Assembly: GCF_000004825.1 (NCBI RefSeq)
Contig: NW_008805071.1
Coordinates: forward strand, 1,240,001 to 1,304,000
Reading direction: 5' to 3'
Source of the DNA: Heterostelium album PN500
Lineage: Eukaryota; Evosea; Eumycetozoa; Acytosteliales; Acytosteliaceae
Length of the DNA stretch: 64,000 nt
The notes beneath the pieces are model-generated. The model did not search any database. It was not told where the DNA came from and was given only the letters and a program-made list of their open reading frames with translations. Shown here piece after piece: positions 1 to 11,053 of this stretch; the first letter of the stretch is position 1, and each line of letters begins with the position of its first letter. Position numbers and translations under genes: made by a program.

Positions 1-3000
1 TGTAACCGCCATCCTTCAGGAACTTGGAGAACACTTTTACATTGGTGGGATTGTCTTCAACCAACAATATCTTGAAACTAGACTTTAACAGTTTGCCAAT
101 GGTGGTGGAGGAAGAAGAAGAAGAAGACATAACAGTATTGTCACCACTAGTAATAATAGGACTGTTGCTAATACTATTGCTATTATTGCTATTGTTAATG
201 TTGTTGTTGTTACCCATTAAATTGTTTGAGGAATTCGAGTTGGATGATGTTGATGATGTTGAGGAAATGGAGAATTGGTTGATGGGGATGTTGGTGGTTG
301 TCGGTGAAGTCGGTGAGAATATCTCAAAGGAACCTAAAGAACTTCTGGATTTTCTACTGAATTCCTCCTGTTGAGATGACAGATTTAGGTCGAGAGATGG
401 TATGCTTTGACGACGACTCGATTTCAAAGTTACACTATCTATGGGTGGCATCGATATGGTCGATTGAAAAGTCGGTGAAGATCTGAGCTCGAGTGTTGGA
501 GACTTGATTACTTCGTACATACTAGCCGATTTCCTTATGGTTTCATAAGAGGTGGCAGGGTCGGTTGTGGCCACTACCACTCCAACTGCACTCGATATAC
601 AGCTGGATGACTTCATAGATGATGGTGTACTTGGAACGGAAACAGAGGTGTTGAGTTGTTTGATAGCTTTCGATTTTTTGGTGAGTTGTCGAGGTGTCGT
701 TGGCTTGGAAATCGAAGGTGGAGTACAAGCCATCGTGTTATTGATGGAGCATTCATCGACAGCCGGATCAGGATGAATACAATTGCCACTGTTGTTGTTG
801 CTGCAACTGTTAACGAAAGGAGAGAATTCAGAGTTTGGCGATGCAGATGACAAACTCAGAGAGTCTGTTCTAATTGATCTACCCGATGGTGGAGAAGAGG
901 TAGTTACATCCGATATGTTTTTGTTGCAATCGAAATGATTCAATCCTAATAATTCATTGGAAATATTATTGGAATGATCTGAGTTGCTATTGTTATCATT
1001 GTTATTGTTGTTTTGGTTATTGATATTAAATAATTGAGAAGCGTCAGTTGGTCTTGGACTTCTATTATTTTGTACCAATGCTCTGGTGATTGCTACATGG
1101 TCACCATAACTTGATGTTCTATGATGATGAAGTGCCTTTCTCTTCTCTTTCGAACCACTTGAATTCAAATCGTTTGTTCTGGTAGTACGGTTATTCGTTA
1201 AAAGGTAGTGTAAATCGGCTGGAATAGGTAGGTTTTGAATGGAATAAAGACATTCTACAACGTTTGGTAATTGTAAAGGTTTTCTTATACTACTGGAGTA
1301 GAATTGATTCTCAAAAGGATTTGGTTGACCATCTTTGATGAGAATCCAATAAATTAATGGAAGTTTCTGTTGTTGTTGTTTCGATTTATAATTGAAAATC
1401 TGCTCGATCATCGATACACTCAGCTCCTTTGTTATCACTAAAATAATATCTTCACTTGAATACTGAGTTTCTAAATCACCGCCATTCTGTACGAGATTAA
1501 GAAGCTGTTGCTCCGACTCCAACGCTTGAATATTGATTTTTAGCAATGAGAAGAAATGAATTGCTGAATTACGAACGTGTGGATTCGGATCAAAAACATA
1601 TCCTCTAATCGACTTACAAACGAATTGCTCATTGTTGGTGTGAATCATCGAGAGGTTAGAATTGTATAGTGCTAGAGAACTGCCTATAGAACCGTATGTC
1701 CATTTCTGTTTAGATTGGAGCATCGATGTGAAAGCAAAAGTCGATCCATTTCCAAATTTACTACGAACAGTTATCTCGCCACCCATCAACTGGCAGAGCC
1801 TCTTGGAAATGCTCAGTCCAAGTCCTGTGCCCTGATTCTTTCTCTGTGAGGTTCCATCGAGCTGAAGGAAAGCAGTAAACAAACTATCCATCTGTTCCTC
1901 TTTGATGCCGATTCCAGAATCTTCCACTTCGAAACATACTGTATAATCTACCAAACTCGACGAATCCTGGTTAGGATTGGATTTATCCAGCTTAACTCTA
2001 ACAATGACATGTCCTTTCGGTGTAAACTTAATAGCATTCGACAAGAAATTCAATAGCACTTGTTTAACTCTATACGGATCACCAATAACAACAATTGGTA
2101 CAGATTCTTCAACTGTCAATAAAATTTCTAAATCCTGGTAAAAGAAGAATATTAATATCTAGATATCTGGAATTTATATTTAAAACATACTCTTTCTTGT
2201 GCAGTTGTATATACAATATTCATTGCTTCCTCCAACATTGTTATCATGTTGAATTCAACTTTTTGTAGTTCCATCTTTCCAGCTTCGATCTTTGAGAAAT
2301 CAAGGATGTCTGTGATCAAATCGAGTAGATAACAACCTGAATCTTTGATGCAACTAAGAAAATCACGTTGAGTATCGTTCAACACTGTATTCTCAATGAT
2401 TTCGACAGATGCCAATATTCCATTGATTGGTGTTCTCACTTCATGACTCACCGTTGTTAGGAAGTTGATTTTCGCTTCATTGATAGCCTCTGCCTTTCTC
2501 AGCGCCAAGTCGGCTTCGATCAACTTCTTCTTGGCACTGGTATCAATAACTGAGATGATATCGATATCATCTGAATTATGCTTAACATGCTCCACCTTTA
2601 CCAAAACCGCGAAATTCTCACCCAGAGAATTGATACCATAGGTTTCAAAAGAATGATTGTTATGTGTTAACTTTTCGAAATCCGGTAAGAATTCACTAAT
2701 TAATGATGGCTATAAAAGAATAATTAATTAATCAATTTAATATACTATTAAATAAAATAACTTACAACTTTATATAGAATAGATTCTGTTTTAACTTGAA
2801 ACATTGTTTCAAATGTGGTATTGGCATCCATTATGACACCATCTTTATGAATTATCAGTGCATCTGAGCTAATATTGAAAAGACATCTGATTCTTTGTTC
2901 TTTTTCATCTTTTTCGCTCAAATCTACTGTAATGATATAACTGTGAAAGAATAATAAAACTGATGCTGAAACTGAAATAATAATATTTTGAAATACCTAT

Positions 3001-3731
3001 TTTGGTTTTTTTTTATGTTAATTTAAAGATTCGTAAAAAGTTTATGATTATAATAGGTAGTAACTTACTAATTCTGGGATTTTCAAAACATAATATAAAA
3101 TTGAACAACCAATTGTGTTTAATATACAAAGCACCAATAGAATAATTCCGGAATATATATAGCTTGGAAAGAGTATGCTGGTGCTGACCAACGCGGAAAT
3201 CATGTTGGCTATGAAAAAATGGTGGAACAACGTCAGTGTTTTATGTTGTTCTTTAGGGATTTGTGTAAAGTAAAAGAGTGCTGTCGAGATATTTAAGAGT
3301 GCTTGAATAACTATGTAGATGAGTGAAGTCGAAGTATACAATTGGAAGCGTACGCCAATGATGATGTTGATAAAGATGGCAATGGAAGCCACCAGGAAAA
3401 ATGGATAGAGAAAACTCGGTGTGAAACATGAACACAATATATAGATGACGATGCTGACTAACGAAAGAATACTGAGAAGTCGTGCTCTTCTCATTATCGA
3501 TGATGAAACATATCCTGGTTGTGCCGGCAGAACAGCCGTCTTTAGGAACCAAAATACCAGTGATCCAAAATACTTCATGATTTGAAAAGTACTCCTCGAA
3601 GTTACTTTCTTCATAGGTTTCAACGATTGAAATGTTGATATCGCTCCTGAACACTCCACTTGATTTACAGATGGAACTGTAATAGATGATGATGATAAAT
3701 CATCAAATATATCCAATGTTATTATTGTCAT
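1..3731 (-). CDS. Hybrid histidine kinase, six-TM + PAS + HisKA/HATPase + pseudo-receiver + receiver (3' end cut by window)
   Basis: A membrane two-component sensor kinase. It should autophosphorylate on His and pass the phosphate to a receiver Asp. Exons by splice signals and phase: 3731-3069, 2996-2766, 2709-2191, 2134 to the edge. Exon 1 and the start of exon 2 encode about six hydrophobic segments. Exon 2 carries a PAS-like stretch (around 2760-2910). Exon 3 has the H-box SHEVRTPINGIL, with the phospho-His near residue 387 (2445-2443), then ILDFSKIEAGKM. Exon 4 has the N-box FLSNAIKFTP and the G boxes DSGIGI and GTGLGLSI. A degenerate receiver-like segment follows (about 1640-1210), then a long Ser/Asn linker, then a receiver starting ILLVEDN at about 80-40, which runs off the window. 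It resembles dictyostelid Dhk kinases, but I cannot assign a particular one. The ligand is unknown. Confidence 0.93.
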
Positions 3732-6422
3732 GAATATATAAAGTAAATAAATAAAAAGTAAAAAAAAATAAAAATAAAAAAGATAAAAAATAAATATATA
3801 AAAATAATAAAGAAATTTATTAGTTATTGATTGTTTTTACAAAAATTATACAGATTGGAATAGATAAATAGATAAATAGATAGATTAATTAATTTGTAGA
3901 TAATATTATTAAAAAAAAAAAAGAAAAAACAACAAAAAAAAAAGGATTGTGAATATCAATTCAACTAATTATATAATTAAGATGGAAATAACTGAATTGA
4001 ACTGATAAGATTTAGGTACACTTGAATTTTGAGTTTTGTGATAAAATAGATTTGTGTCGATGTGTGAATGAATCTAATTTTTCGATGGTTAAAATAATTC
4101 AAATGAATTGAAGTTATAATTTAATGAAAAACGAACCGGTACACACCTTAAACATAAATCACAAAATTAATTATACCAAAATAAATATTTAAAAAATAAA
4201 CATAAACAACAAAATTAATCTTTATCTTTATCTTTTTAAAGGTGATAAAAAATTAATTTGTATATTTCAAATACAAATTATTGAAAGAAAGTAGATACAC
4301 ATTTAGTAAAGTTACAATTATAACTACAAATATACTACTACTACTACTTTTTTAAATAATTTATTAACCTATTTCTATTTTAAAAAGTAGATCATTTATG
4401 ATCATGATTATTATGATTTAATTAGAATGATAGGTTAGGTCGGGGCGTAGTGTGTGGTTGCTGTTAAGTCAGTTTAATCTCAAAATTTTTAAAGATAAGT
4501 TGGGGGATTAAAATTAAAAAAAAAAACAAAAATAAAATAAAATAAGATTATAAAAAACCCCGTGTCCATATATTTTGTTAAAATTAGAAACATTTATACA
4601 AAAAAGGTTGGAATTGCTTAATCAATCAGTTTTGCAATTTTTGGTTTTTCAAAAATTTTAATTGGACAATAATCTGATTTCAATCTGTGTGTGCTGATTT
4701 CATATGATATGTGGTTTGATGTTTATTTATGTTAGAAAGTGTGGTGTGGTATGGTGTGGTGTGTGTTTAGGAGAATGAATGAATGACCAGTCGAAATCTA
4801 TAGATTAATTAATCCATCGGTTATTAATTGAAAATAAAATAAAAAAAGTATAAAACAAAAAAAAAGTAAATTAAATAAAGAAAAAAAAAGAAACTTTTAA
4901 AATAAAGGAATAATATATATATTCAATAATTATATATGTATAGAGAATATTTCTATCTCTAACTCTATCATTATCTTACTTTTATTAATCTATTTAATAA
5001 TAATATATTAAAAACTAATAGAATTGGATAATAATATTTCTAGAAATGTTATTATTAAAAAGATTATTGGATATAGAATCTAATTATTTCTAAGATTTAT
5101 TTTTATAGAAAAGATAGATAGATAGTTATATATAAAGATATATAAAAGATAAATATTGATGAAACAGCTGTTTATTCTAAACTACTGGATTTTAAAAATG
5201 GGTGAGGTTGTTATGTTGTTGTTGAGATGTTGAATTTAATCAAAATGTGAGTTGTTGAGATGCTTGTTGGGATGAGCTTAAGGTTGAGCTGCTCTAGGTT
5301 CTGGTGTATGTTACTCTCATGAGCACTATAGTGCTCTTACATTATTCTAAAAGTTATAAATAAAATAAAAATAAATAATAAAATTTTTAATTTCAATAAT
5401 TTTAAAACAAAAAAATAAAACAACAATAACAATTAATATAAAGAATGGTATTCCAGTTGAACAATAAAACAATAAAATATAATTATGTGTGTGTGTGTGT
5501 GTGTTGTGTGTGTGTGTGTGTGTGTGTGTGACGGTATCTTTATTTAACACCATTTATTCATCTTAAAAGCAAAAATAAAAAAAAACACCACTGTCACTAG
5601 TTTCTATGTTATTATGTGTGTAGCCATTTAGAAATGGAACACACAGGGTAAGAATGTAATTAATTGCTTGTTTTTTCAATCAATCACAACAAATATACTC
5701 CATTTTAAGTAAAGAAAAGTTGGGAGGCGTTAACTTTCTACATGTACTGAACAATAAATAAAAAAACAAGCAAACAACCAATAATAAACTTTTTAAGATG
5801 ATCATAATCGGGTTCGGTGAGTTTGCCAGAAAATGTGTTAAATGGTACAAAGATGTAACAACAAACAAACAAACAACAAGTACTAACAAAACTTGTTGTG
5901 TGGAAGGACTCGGGTACCAACTTGTTGAAAAAAATATATATTTTAAATAGTAATTTGCTATATACAAAGCTATTGTAAACTTGATTTTCCTATTGACCAA
6001 CTAGTATGGAATAATACAAAATTTTAAAATTGATTATTCCAAAAAAAAAAAAAAAAAAAAACTTGGGTACCTAAAGTTACCTTATTTAAATATTTAACCC
6101 TATTAATAATAATACGAATCAGGTAGAGATTTAAGAACTTATATAAGTGTTTCCAATTTAAGATAAATGGTGTTTTATGTGCTTGTGTGTTTTGCGTGTT
6201 GTTGTGTGTGTGTGTAAATAATGCAAAGTTAACTATTTAAAATAATTGCTATTTTTAGTAAACTTGATTTTAAAGACTGAAATAAACTCCATATATGTAT
6301 ATTTATATATATATAAACAAAAATTTATATATTTCTACTTTTTTTTTATAGTTTTTTTAAATGTTTTTTTTTAATAATAGCTTAATATAATATAATGAAG
6401 GCTAAGATGGCTATTAATGAAT
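3732..6422. other. Gene-free AT-rich interval upstream of the histidine kinase
   Basis: About 2.7 kb between the kinase start and the stop of the next minus-strand gene. It holds homopolymer A/T runs, GATA-type microsatellite near 3860-3895, a TG-rich block near 4735-4770, a GT dinucleotide tract near 5483-5531, and TG-rich sequence near 6180-6215. No ORF has an ATG start plus credible composition. One less AT-rich patch (5160-5345) ends in a perfect palindrome at 5321-5336. G/T-rich boxes are common in dictyostelid developmental promoters, so those near 4735 may serve the kinase; this is inference. Confidence 0.6.
5483..5531. repeat. GT/CA dinucleotide microsatellite
   Basis: Two nearly pure TG tracts are separated by a single TTG interruption. 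On the minus strand this reads as poly-His/Thr, which creates a spurious short ORF. It lies in the interval upstream of the histidine kinase and is likely length-polymorphic. Confidence 0.9.
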
Positions 6423-7229
6423 TTATATATCCTCGGAAGTTGGAGGATTGTATTCGTCGTCGTCATCGTCACTGATTTCGTGTTGGTGTAATCGGTATTC
6501 GCTAATATCATTGTAACTCTCTGAGAAACTCTCTGATGAGCAGCTGTCGTCATCATAGTCATCATCTGACAGTGGGATATGATCGATTGTCGGACATCCA
6601 CAATTGCCACAGCTGACTCCATTTTCAGTGGTTTTACCACCGATGTACTCTTCACACTTCTTACAACCCTCACATATATAATTCTTGTAATTAATGAAAT
6701 GTAAATCCAGTATTGGTTGTTGTAATTCATCTAAACCAATATTACCATCGTCCTCCACATGATTATTATCATTACTATTACTACTATTTACAATGTTATT
6801 TTCTTTATCTTTTTCCTCTTCTTCTTCTTCTCCTTTTTCTACTTTCTCTACTTTTTCCACTTCATCTTGTTTTTGTTCATCTTCATCTACAGTTTCTTCA
6901 ACAACAACATTATCTTTAGCAACAATTTGTGATTGTTGTTGTTGTTGTTGCTGTTGCTGTTGCTGTTGATGTTTCTTTTGTAGTTGTAGATCCAAATGTA
7001 ATTTGAATTGATTGATGATTGATTCTTCAGTTGATGACGTTATTTGAGATATGCCTGTATTGAATGTTGTCATTAACTCATGTCTGTCTCTATTTGATAG
7101 TTTTCCACTCTTTGTTAACTCTATCAGTTGTTTCAATCTATCAACACTACTACAACTATCATCACTGCTACTACTACTCTCTGTATTATTATTATTTACA
7201 ACTTTTGTTTGATTATCATTTCCATTCAT
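6423..7229 (-). CDS. Acidic poly-Gln protein with C-terminal Cys/His-rich zinc-like motif
   Basis: Single-exon protein of 268 residues. It opens with a Ser/Asp-rich segment, followed by a short helical region (residues about 30-85), a poly-Gln tract (about 88-100), a long Glu/Asp/Lys region and an Asn/Asp stretch. A compact Cys cluster follows, from about residue 185: CEGCKKC, then, about 14 residues on, CGNCGCPTIDH. The tail is very acidic and Ser-rich. The spacing C-x2-C-x2-C-x14-C-x2-C-x-C-x4-H resembles the Cys/His motif found ahead of PET/LIM domains in Testin and LMCD1-like proteins, but no PET or LIM domain follows. Zinc binding is inferred. Function is unknown. The start ATG at 7229 is preceded by an A/T-rich leader. 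It is divergently arranged with the CRAL-TRIO gene. Confidence 0.75.
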   Translation of the reverse strand: MNGNDNQTKVVNNNNTESSSSSDDSCSSVDRLKQLIELTKSGKLSNRDRHELMTTFNTGISQITSSTEESIINQFKLHLDLQLQKKHQQQQQQQQQQQQSQIVAKDNVVVEETVDEDEQKQDEVEKVEKVEKGEEEEEEKDKENNIVNSSNSNDNNHVEDDGNIGLDELQQPILDLHFINYKNYICEGCKKCEEYIGGKTTENGVSCGNCGCPTIDHIPLSDDDYDDDSCSSESFSESYNDISEYRLHQHEISDDDDDEYNPPTSEDI

Positions 7230-7931
7230 TTATCCTTTAAATTTTAAAAAAAAAATACAATAATGTGATTATTATTACTATTATTAAATATTCAATTTAA
7301 ATAAGTTTTTTTATTTTTGTTTTAAAAACATCAACTTCATTTTCTTCCAATAAATTTCTGCAGAACAAAATTAAAAAATATTCTCAAATTTAATCAAATT
7401 TGGGAGAAAGATCAAATACATGTATATTTATTTGTAAATATTAATTTTATACAATGTCTTTTAGAAAATAAAAATACGAAAAAGAGAATTCGAGTAAAAG
7501 CAATTACATAGATTTATAGATATTTATTTACAAATTGCTATAAAAAAGTTTTGTAACTTTTCATAATTATCTCTACACATAAATTGATCATAAAATAAAA
7601 CGGATGATGAATGATCGTTGTGTTGTTGTTCAATGATAACATTGCTTATCATGGATGGCGAAAATATTTGCAAAAAAAAAAATGTGGTAAATAACCCCTA
7701 AAAGCAGTTTTTTTTAAAACATTTTAATTAAATAAATTTGTTTTTATCAGTATTCATTCGCAAGACATACAAATTTAAACATATCTTTTTGAATTACTTT
7801 TTTATTTTTATTTTCTATTTTTAATACTATATATATTTTATTTATTTTAATATTTATTTATTTTTGTAAATCATCAGTTAATTAGTTAGTTGCTAATCAA
7901 AAAAAAGGGAATAATAATAATAAAATAAGAA
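7230..7931. promoter_or_regulatory. Divergent intergenic region between the Cys-motif gene and the CRAL-TRIO gene
   Basis: 702 bp of A/T-rich DNA between two head-to-head starts, so it must hold both promoters. It contains oligo-T and oligo-A runs typical of dictyostelid promoters. I see no distinct conserved box. Confidence 0.55.
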
Positions 7932-8842
7932 ATGACAGAAATGAATAATATAACTACAAGTAGTACTACTACAAATACTGCAACTTCATCGATTCTCATT
8001 ACCGAGTTGGAAGATGTAACACCACAGTATAAAGAGATGATGGATAGAGCAAAGGTTGAGGATTTCAGTGATATTGAACAATCGCAATGTTTCATACCGG
8101 TTGGATGTGATACAGATGGTTCACCAGTATATCTTATCATCGCAACTAATTTACCAATCGGAAAAGAAGGTCTTGAGAAACTATTAAAATATATTTGGTA
8201 AATTATCATTTGCATTTTATTTTATTTTTATGCAAACAATTGTTTTCAAACTAATTCCAATTATTTCTACTACTATTACATTCATTTCATATTGAATATC
8301 TATTTAGTTTAACACTTGAACCAATTGTAAAAGGATCACAATATACATTGGTATACTCACATCATCTATTAAGAAATGAAAGTACACCTGAGAAATCATG
8401 GTTAACATCAACCTATCAAATGTTACCAAGAAAGTATGTTTGTTTAAATTATATATATGGATATAATTATAATTATTTGAATGTTAATTTAATATTGATA
8501 TCGACATTTAGTTTCAAAAAGAATTTAAAACACTTTTATATTATACATCCATCGACTTGGCTGAGAGTTATGTTTATGGCAATGTCACCGTTTTTAAGTG
8601 AAAAAGTTTGGAGAAATAAATTGGCATACATCGATTACATACAAGAGCTTCCAGATACCTTGGATCGTGCACTCATCAAATCGAAACTACCTGAAGCGGT
8701 AAGAGAATACGATGAGGAGCTATTGGGCAAACCAGAGGTAGCCGAACAGGTCATGTCCACAATGGAATCACTTGGAAAAGAGTTACTCTCTGCTTTTGCA
8801 ACTCCATCTCTATTGGGTGGTGATCCTGCCAAATGGGGTTAA
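7932..8842 (+). CDS. CRAL-TRIO/BCH-domain protein
   Basis: Three exons (7932-8197, 8308-8433, 8512-8842) give 240 residues. The segment from about residue 40 reads as a divergent CRAL-TRIO lipid-binding (BCH-type) fold, as in BNIP2, RhoGAP1 and GDAP2 relatives. The motif LKHFYIIHPSTWLRVMF followed by SPFLSEKVW and a conserved YID is the family signature. These domains bind small lipids or small GTPases/GAPs; here no second domain is present, so the protein is close to the bare domain. The spliced junctions keep frame (Ile-Cys-Leu at the first, Arg-Asn-Phe at the second). The C-terminus ends in a short tail containing GGDPAKWG. The partner is unknown. Confidence 0.85.
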
Positions 8843-9210
8843 GTCAACCAACGCTAACTACAGTTTTCTAGATTTATAACTTCCAAACCCTTTTTCTTTT
8901 TTTTTTTATTTGTGATATACATCTTTTGTTTATTAACAATTGTAATAAAATTTAATCAAAAAAAACAAATAATAACAACAACTCCATTCCCAATCAAAAA
9001 ACAAAATAATAACAATCTTTTTAAACCAAGTTTGATTTGTACAAATAATGAATTAGTTATTTTTTTGTCATGATTATTTATTAGTTAAACTATTATTTTC
9101 GATACTATATTATGTTTTAAACTAAAATGTGATATTCTGAGGTTGTTATTATTGTTATTATTGTTATTATTGTTGTTGTTAATATTGTTATGTTTTGATA
9201 GTTAATTTAA
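8843..9210. other. Convergent 3' intergenic region
   Basis: 368 bp between the stops of the CRAL-TRIO gene and the phosphatase gene. It holds A/T runs and an ATT/GTT triplet tract near 9140-9185. AATAAA-like signals occur near 8942 on the plus strand. No gene is seen. Confidence 0.6.
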
Positions 9211-9263
9211 TTAGTTAACTTTAATATTCCCTTGATTCTCACAACACAGATCTACTTTTGTTG

Positions 9264-9313
<50 letters not shown>

Positions 9314-10312
9314 GATACATTATTATCTTTGTTGTTGTTGTTGTTGTTAGCATTGTTGTTGTTGTTATTATTGGTAGGTGTGTCATTACAACAATTATTA
9401 TTATCACTACAACACAGTTGTTTCGTTTGCAACTGTGAAGATACCTGTTGTTGAAGATGCTGTGTGGTTTTAGAGAGTAACAGACTCTCGTAGGAGATCA
9501 ATTGTGAAATGAATCCACGATTTGGTTGTATGCATGGACGAATCGATTTTAGGTATTGGAAGCAATACATAAATGGTTTGAAAAAAAATGACATTAAATA
9601 GCTAATTACAATGGTGGCAGATCGCGATACACCAGCAGAACTAGAATTGATAACACAATCGATAAATCAATCAGGATTAGTTAGCTTTCCGCTTGATATC
9701 AATAAGATGAAACTACTTACCAATGAATAAGAATACCACCGATAGATCTACCTTGATCGATAAACTTGTGTGCTTGATCGAAATACGATTTCAAATCTTT
9801 CTTCTCCTCGTCTTCGATTGAGATTGAAAGACATTTGAAGTGATTGTCGTTTCCATAGGCTGGTGGGTTCGTAGAAATCGAAAGCACGTGTGTAATGTTG
9901 TGATCTTTGAGACTGCTAACAGAGTTGGCAGCCTGTGCTGATCCTATAAATAATTTCGGTAGTACTTGTTGAGCATCGAATTCCTCAACTAGGCAATCTA
10001 CCATATCCCAGTAACCTCCACATCCCTAGATTTAATTATATATACAGTTTATACAAATAAATATAGAAAAATAAAAATAAAATAAAATAAAATCAATCAA
10101 CAAAAACAAACAAACAAACAAACAATTTCAAAAGAAAAATCAAATTAGTTTATCATTCTTATTTTTGTGTGTGTAAACTTTCTTATTTTTATTTTTATTT
10201 TATTTGATCTTTAATTTTTTGCAATAATACTAAAAATAATAATAAAATAAAAATAAAGTAATAATTTGTTTTGTGTTTTCTTGTTTGGAAATATTTTGAT
10301 ACTTACACTCAT
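9211..10312 (-). CDS. Dual-specificity protein phosphatase with poly-Asn/poly-Gln tail
   Basis: Exons 10312-10307 (only Met-Ser), 10025-9721 and 9640-9211 give 246 residues. The N-terminal half has the typical DSP fold opening (VLPKLFIGSAQAANS, then ITHVLSIS). The catalytic signature HCSAGVSRSAT (His103, Cys104, Arg110) is formed only after splicing: an 80-nt intron splits the Cys104 codon. The expected general-acid Asp is probably in the IEDEEKKD segment. The C-terminus (after about residue 150) is low complexity, with Asn and about 16 Gln residues encoded mostly by CAA. The family dephosphorylates Tyr and Ser/Thr, often on MAP kinases; the actual substrate is unknown. The six-nucleotide first exon is unusual but in phase with good splice sites. 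Confidence 0.88.
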
Positions 10313-11053
10313 TTTTTAAATTATATATATTGATTGTTATTACTGTTTGATTAAATTATTGATTCTATTCAAAAACTGAAAAAACTATTATGATATTAAA
10401 TTATTTTTTTTTATTTATAACAAAGTTGGTTGTTTTCTCTCAAAAAAGGAAAGATATCTAAAGTAGTTTCTATAAATTGTTCTTTGACTAATGAAAAGAA
10501 ATAATAATTAAAATGAATGGTAACAAATAAATTAATTAATAGTGTGAAAGCAAAAAAAAAGATAGATTGGCAACAGATGATAACACGAATAAAAACTTTG
10601 AGGTTGTTTTAGAGTGTGACCGCCACCTATCACATATTGTGAACCCACATTGTGATCTTGGGAGAGACAAAATTAATTGTTTTTTTTTTGTTTTTTAAAA
10701 AAAACAACACCTCATCAATTCAATTGAATTGCGATTATTAATAAAAAAAGCAAAAAAAAAAAAAAAAAAAAAGATTTATTGGTTCGCAACCCAATCCAAA
10801 TTCAGATATTTTATTCTAATAATGGTGGGTGATTTTTATAGATGTGGTATTGAATAAAAAAAAATAATATATGTGTAAATTACAATAGTGTCATAAACAT
10901 GTTGACATTATTCTAGAAACATATATATCTGTATTTGTATTCGTTCTTCATATTTTTTTAAAAAAGTTACTCTCATACTTTTATTTTAATGAATTTTTGA
11001 TGCACTATCAAATATCCAATTTGGGTGATATCTCACTTTTTTTGTCTTTAATA
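10313..11053. other. Intergenic region upstream of the phosphatase gene
   Basis: 741 bp. It is mostly A/T runs, with a less AT-rich patch near 10605-10672 that holds two small palindromes with TTGTGA/TCACA arms (10630-10642 and 10646-10654). These could be protein-binding sites for the phosphatase promoter. No gene is seen. Confidence 0.5.

Noticed and set aside
4430-4480. GGTCGGGGCGTAGTG-like stretch considered as a tRNA A box
   Set aside because: No B box (GGTTCGANNCC) at tRNA distance and no acceptor stem.
5347-5553. Minus-strand ORF with a run of Thr-His
   Set aside because: Created by the GT dinucleotide tract; no coding composition outside it.
5680-6000. 106-codon minus-strand ORF with hydrophobic runs
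   Set aside because: Begins at a non-ATG codon, has no recognisable motif, and lies in AT-rich DNA with no splice partners I could find.
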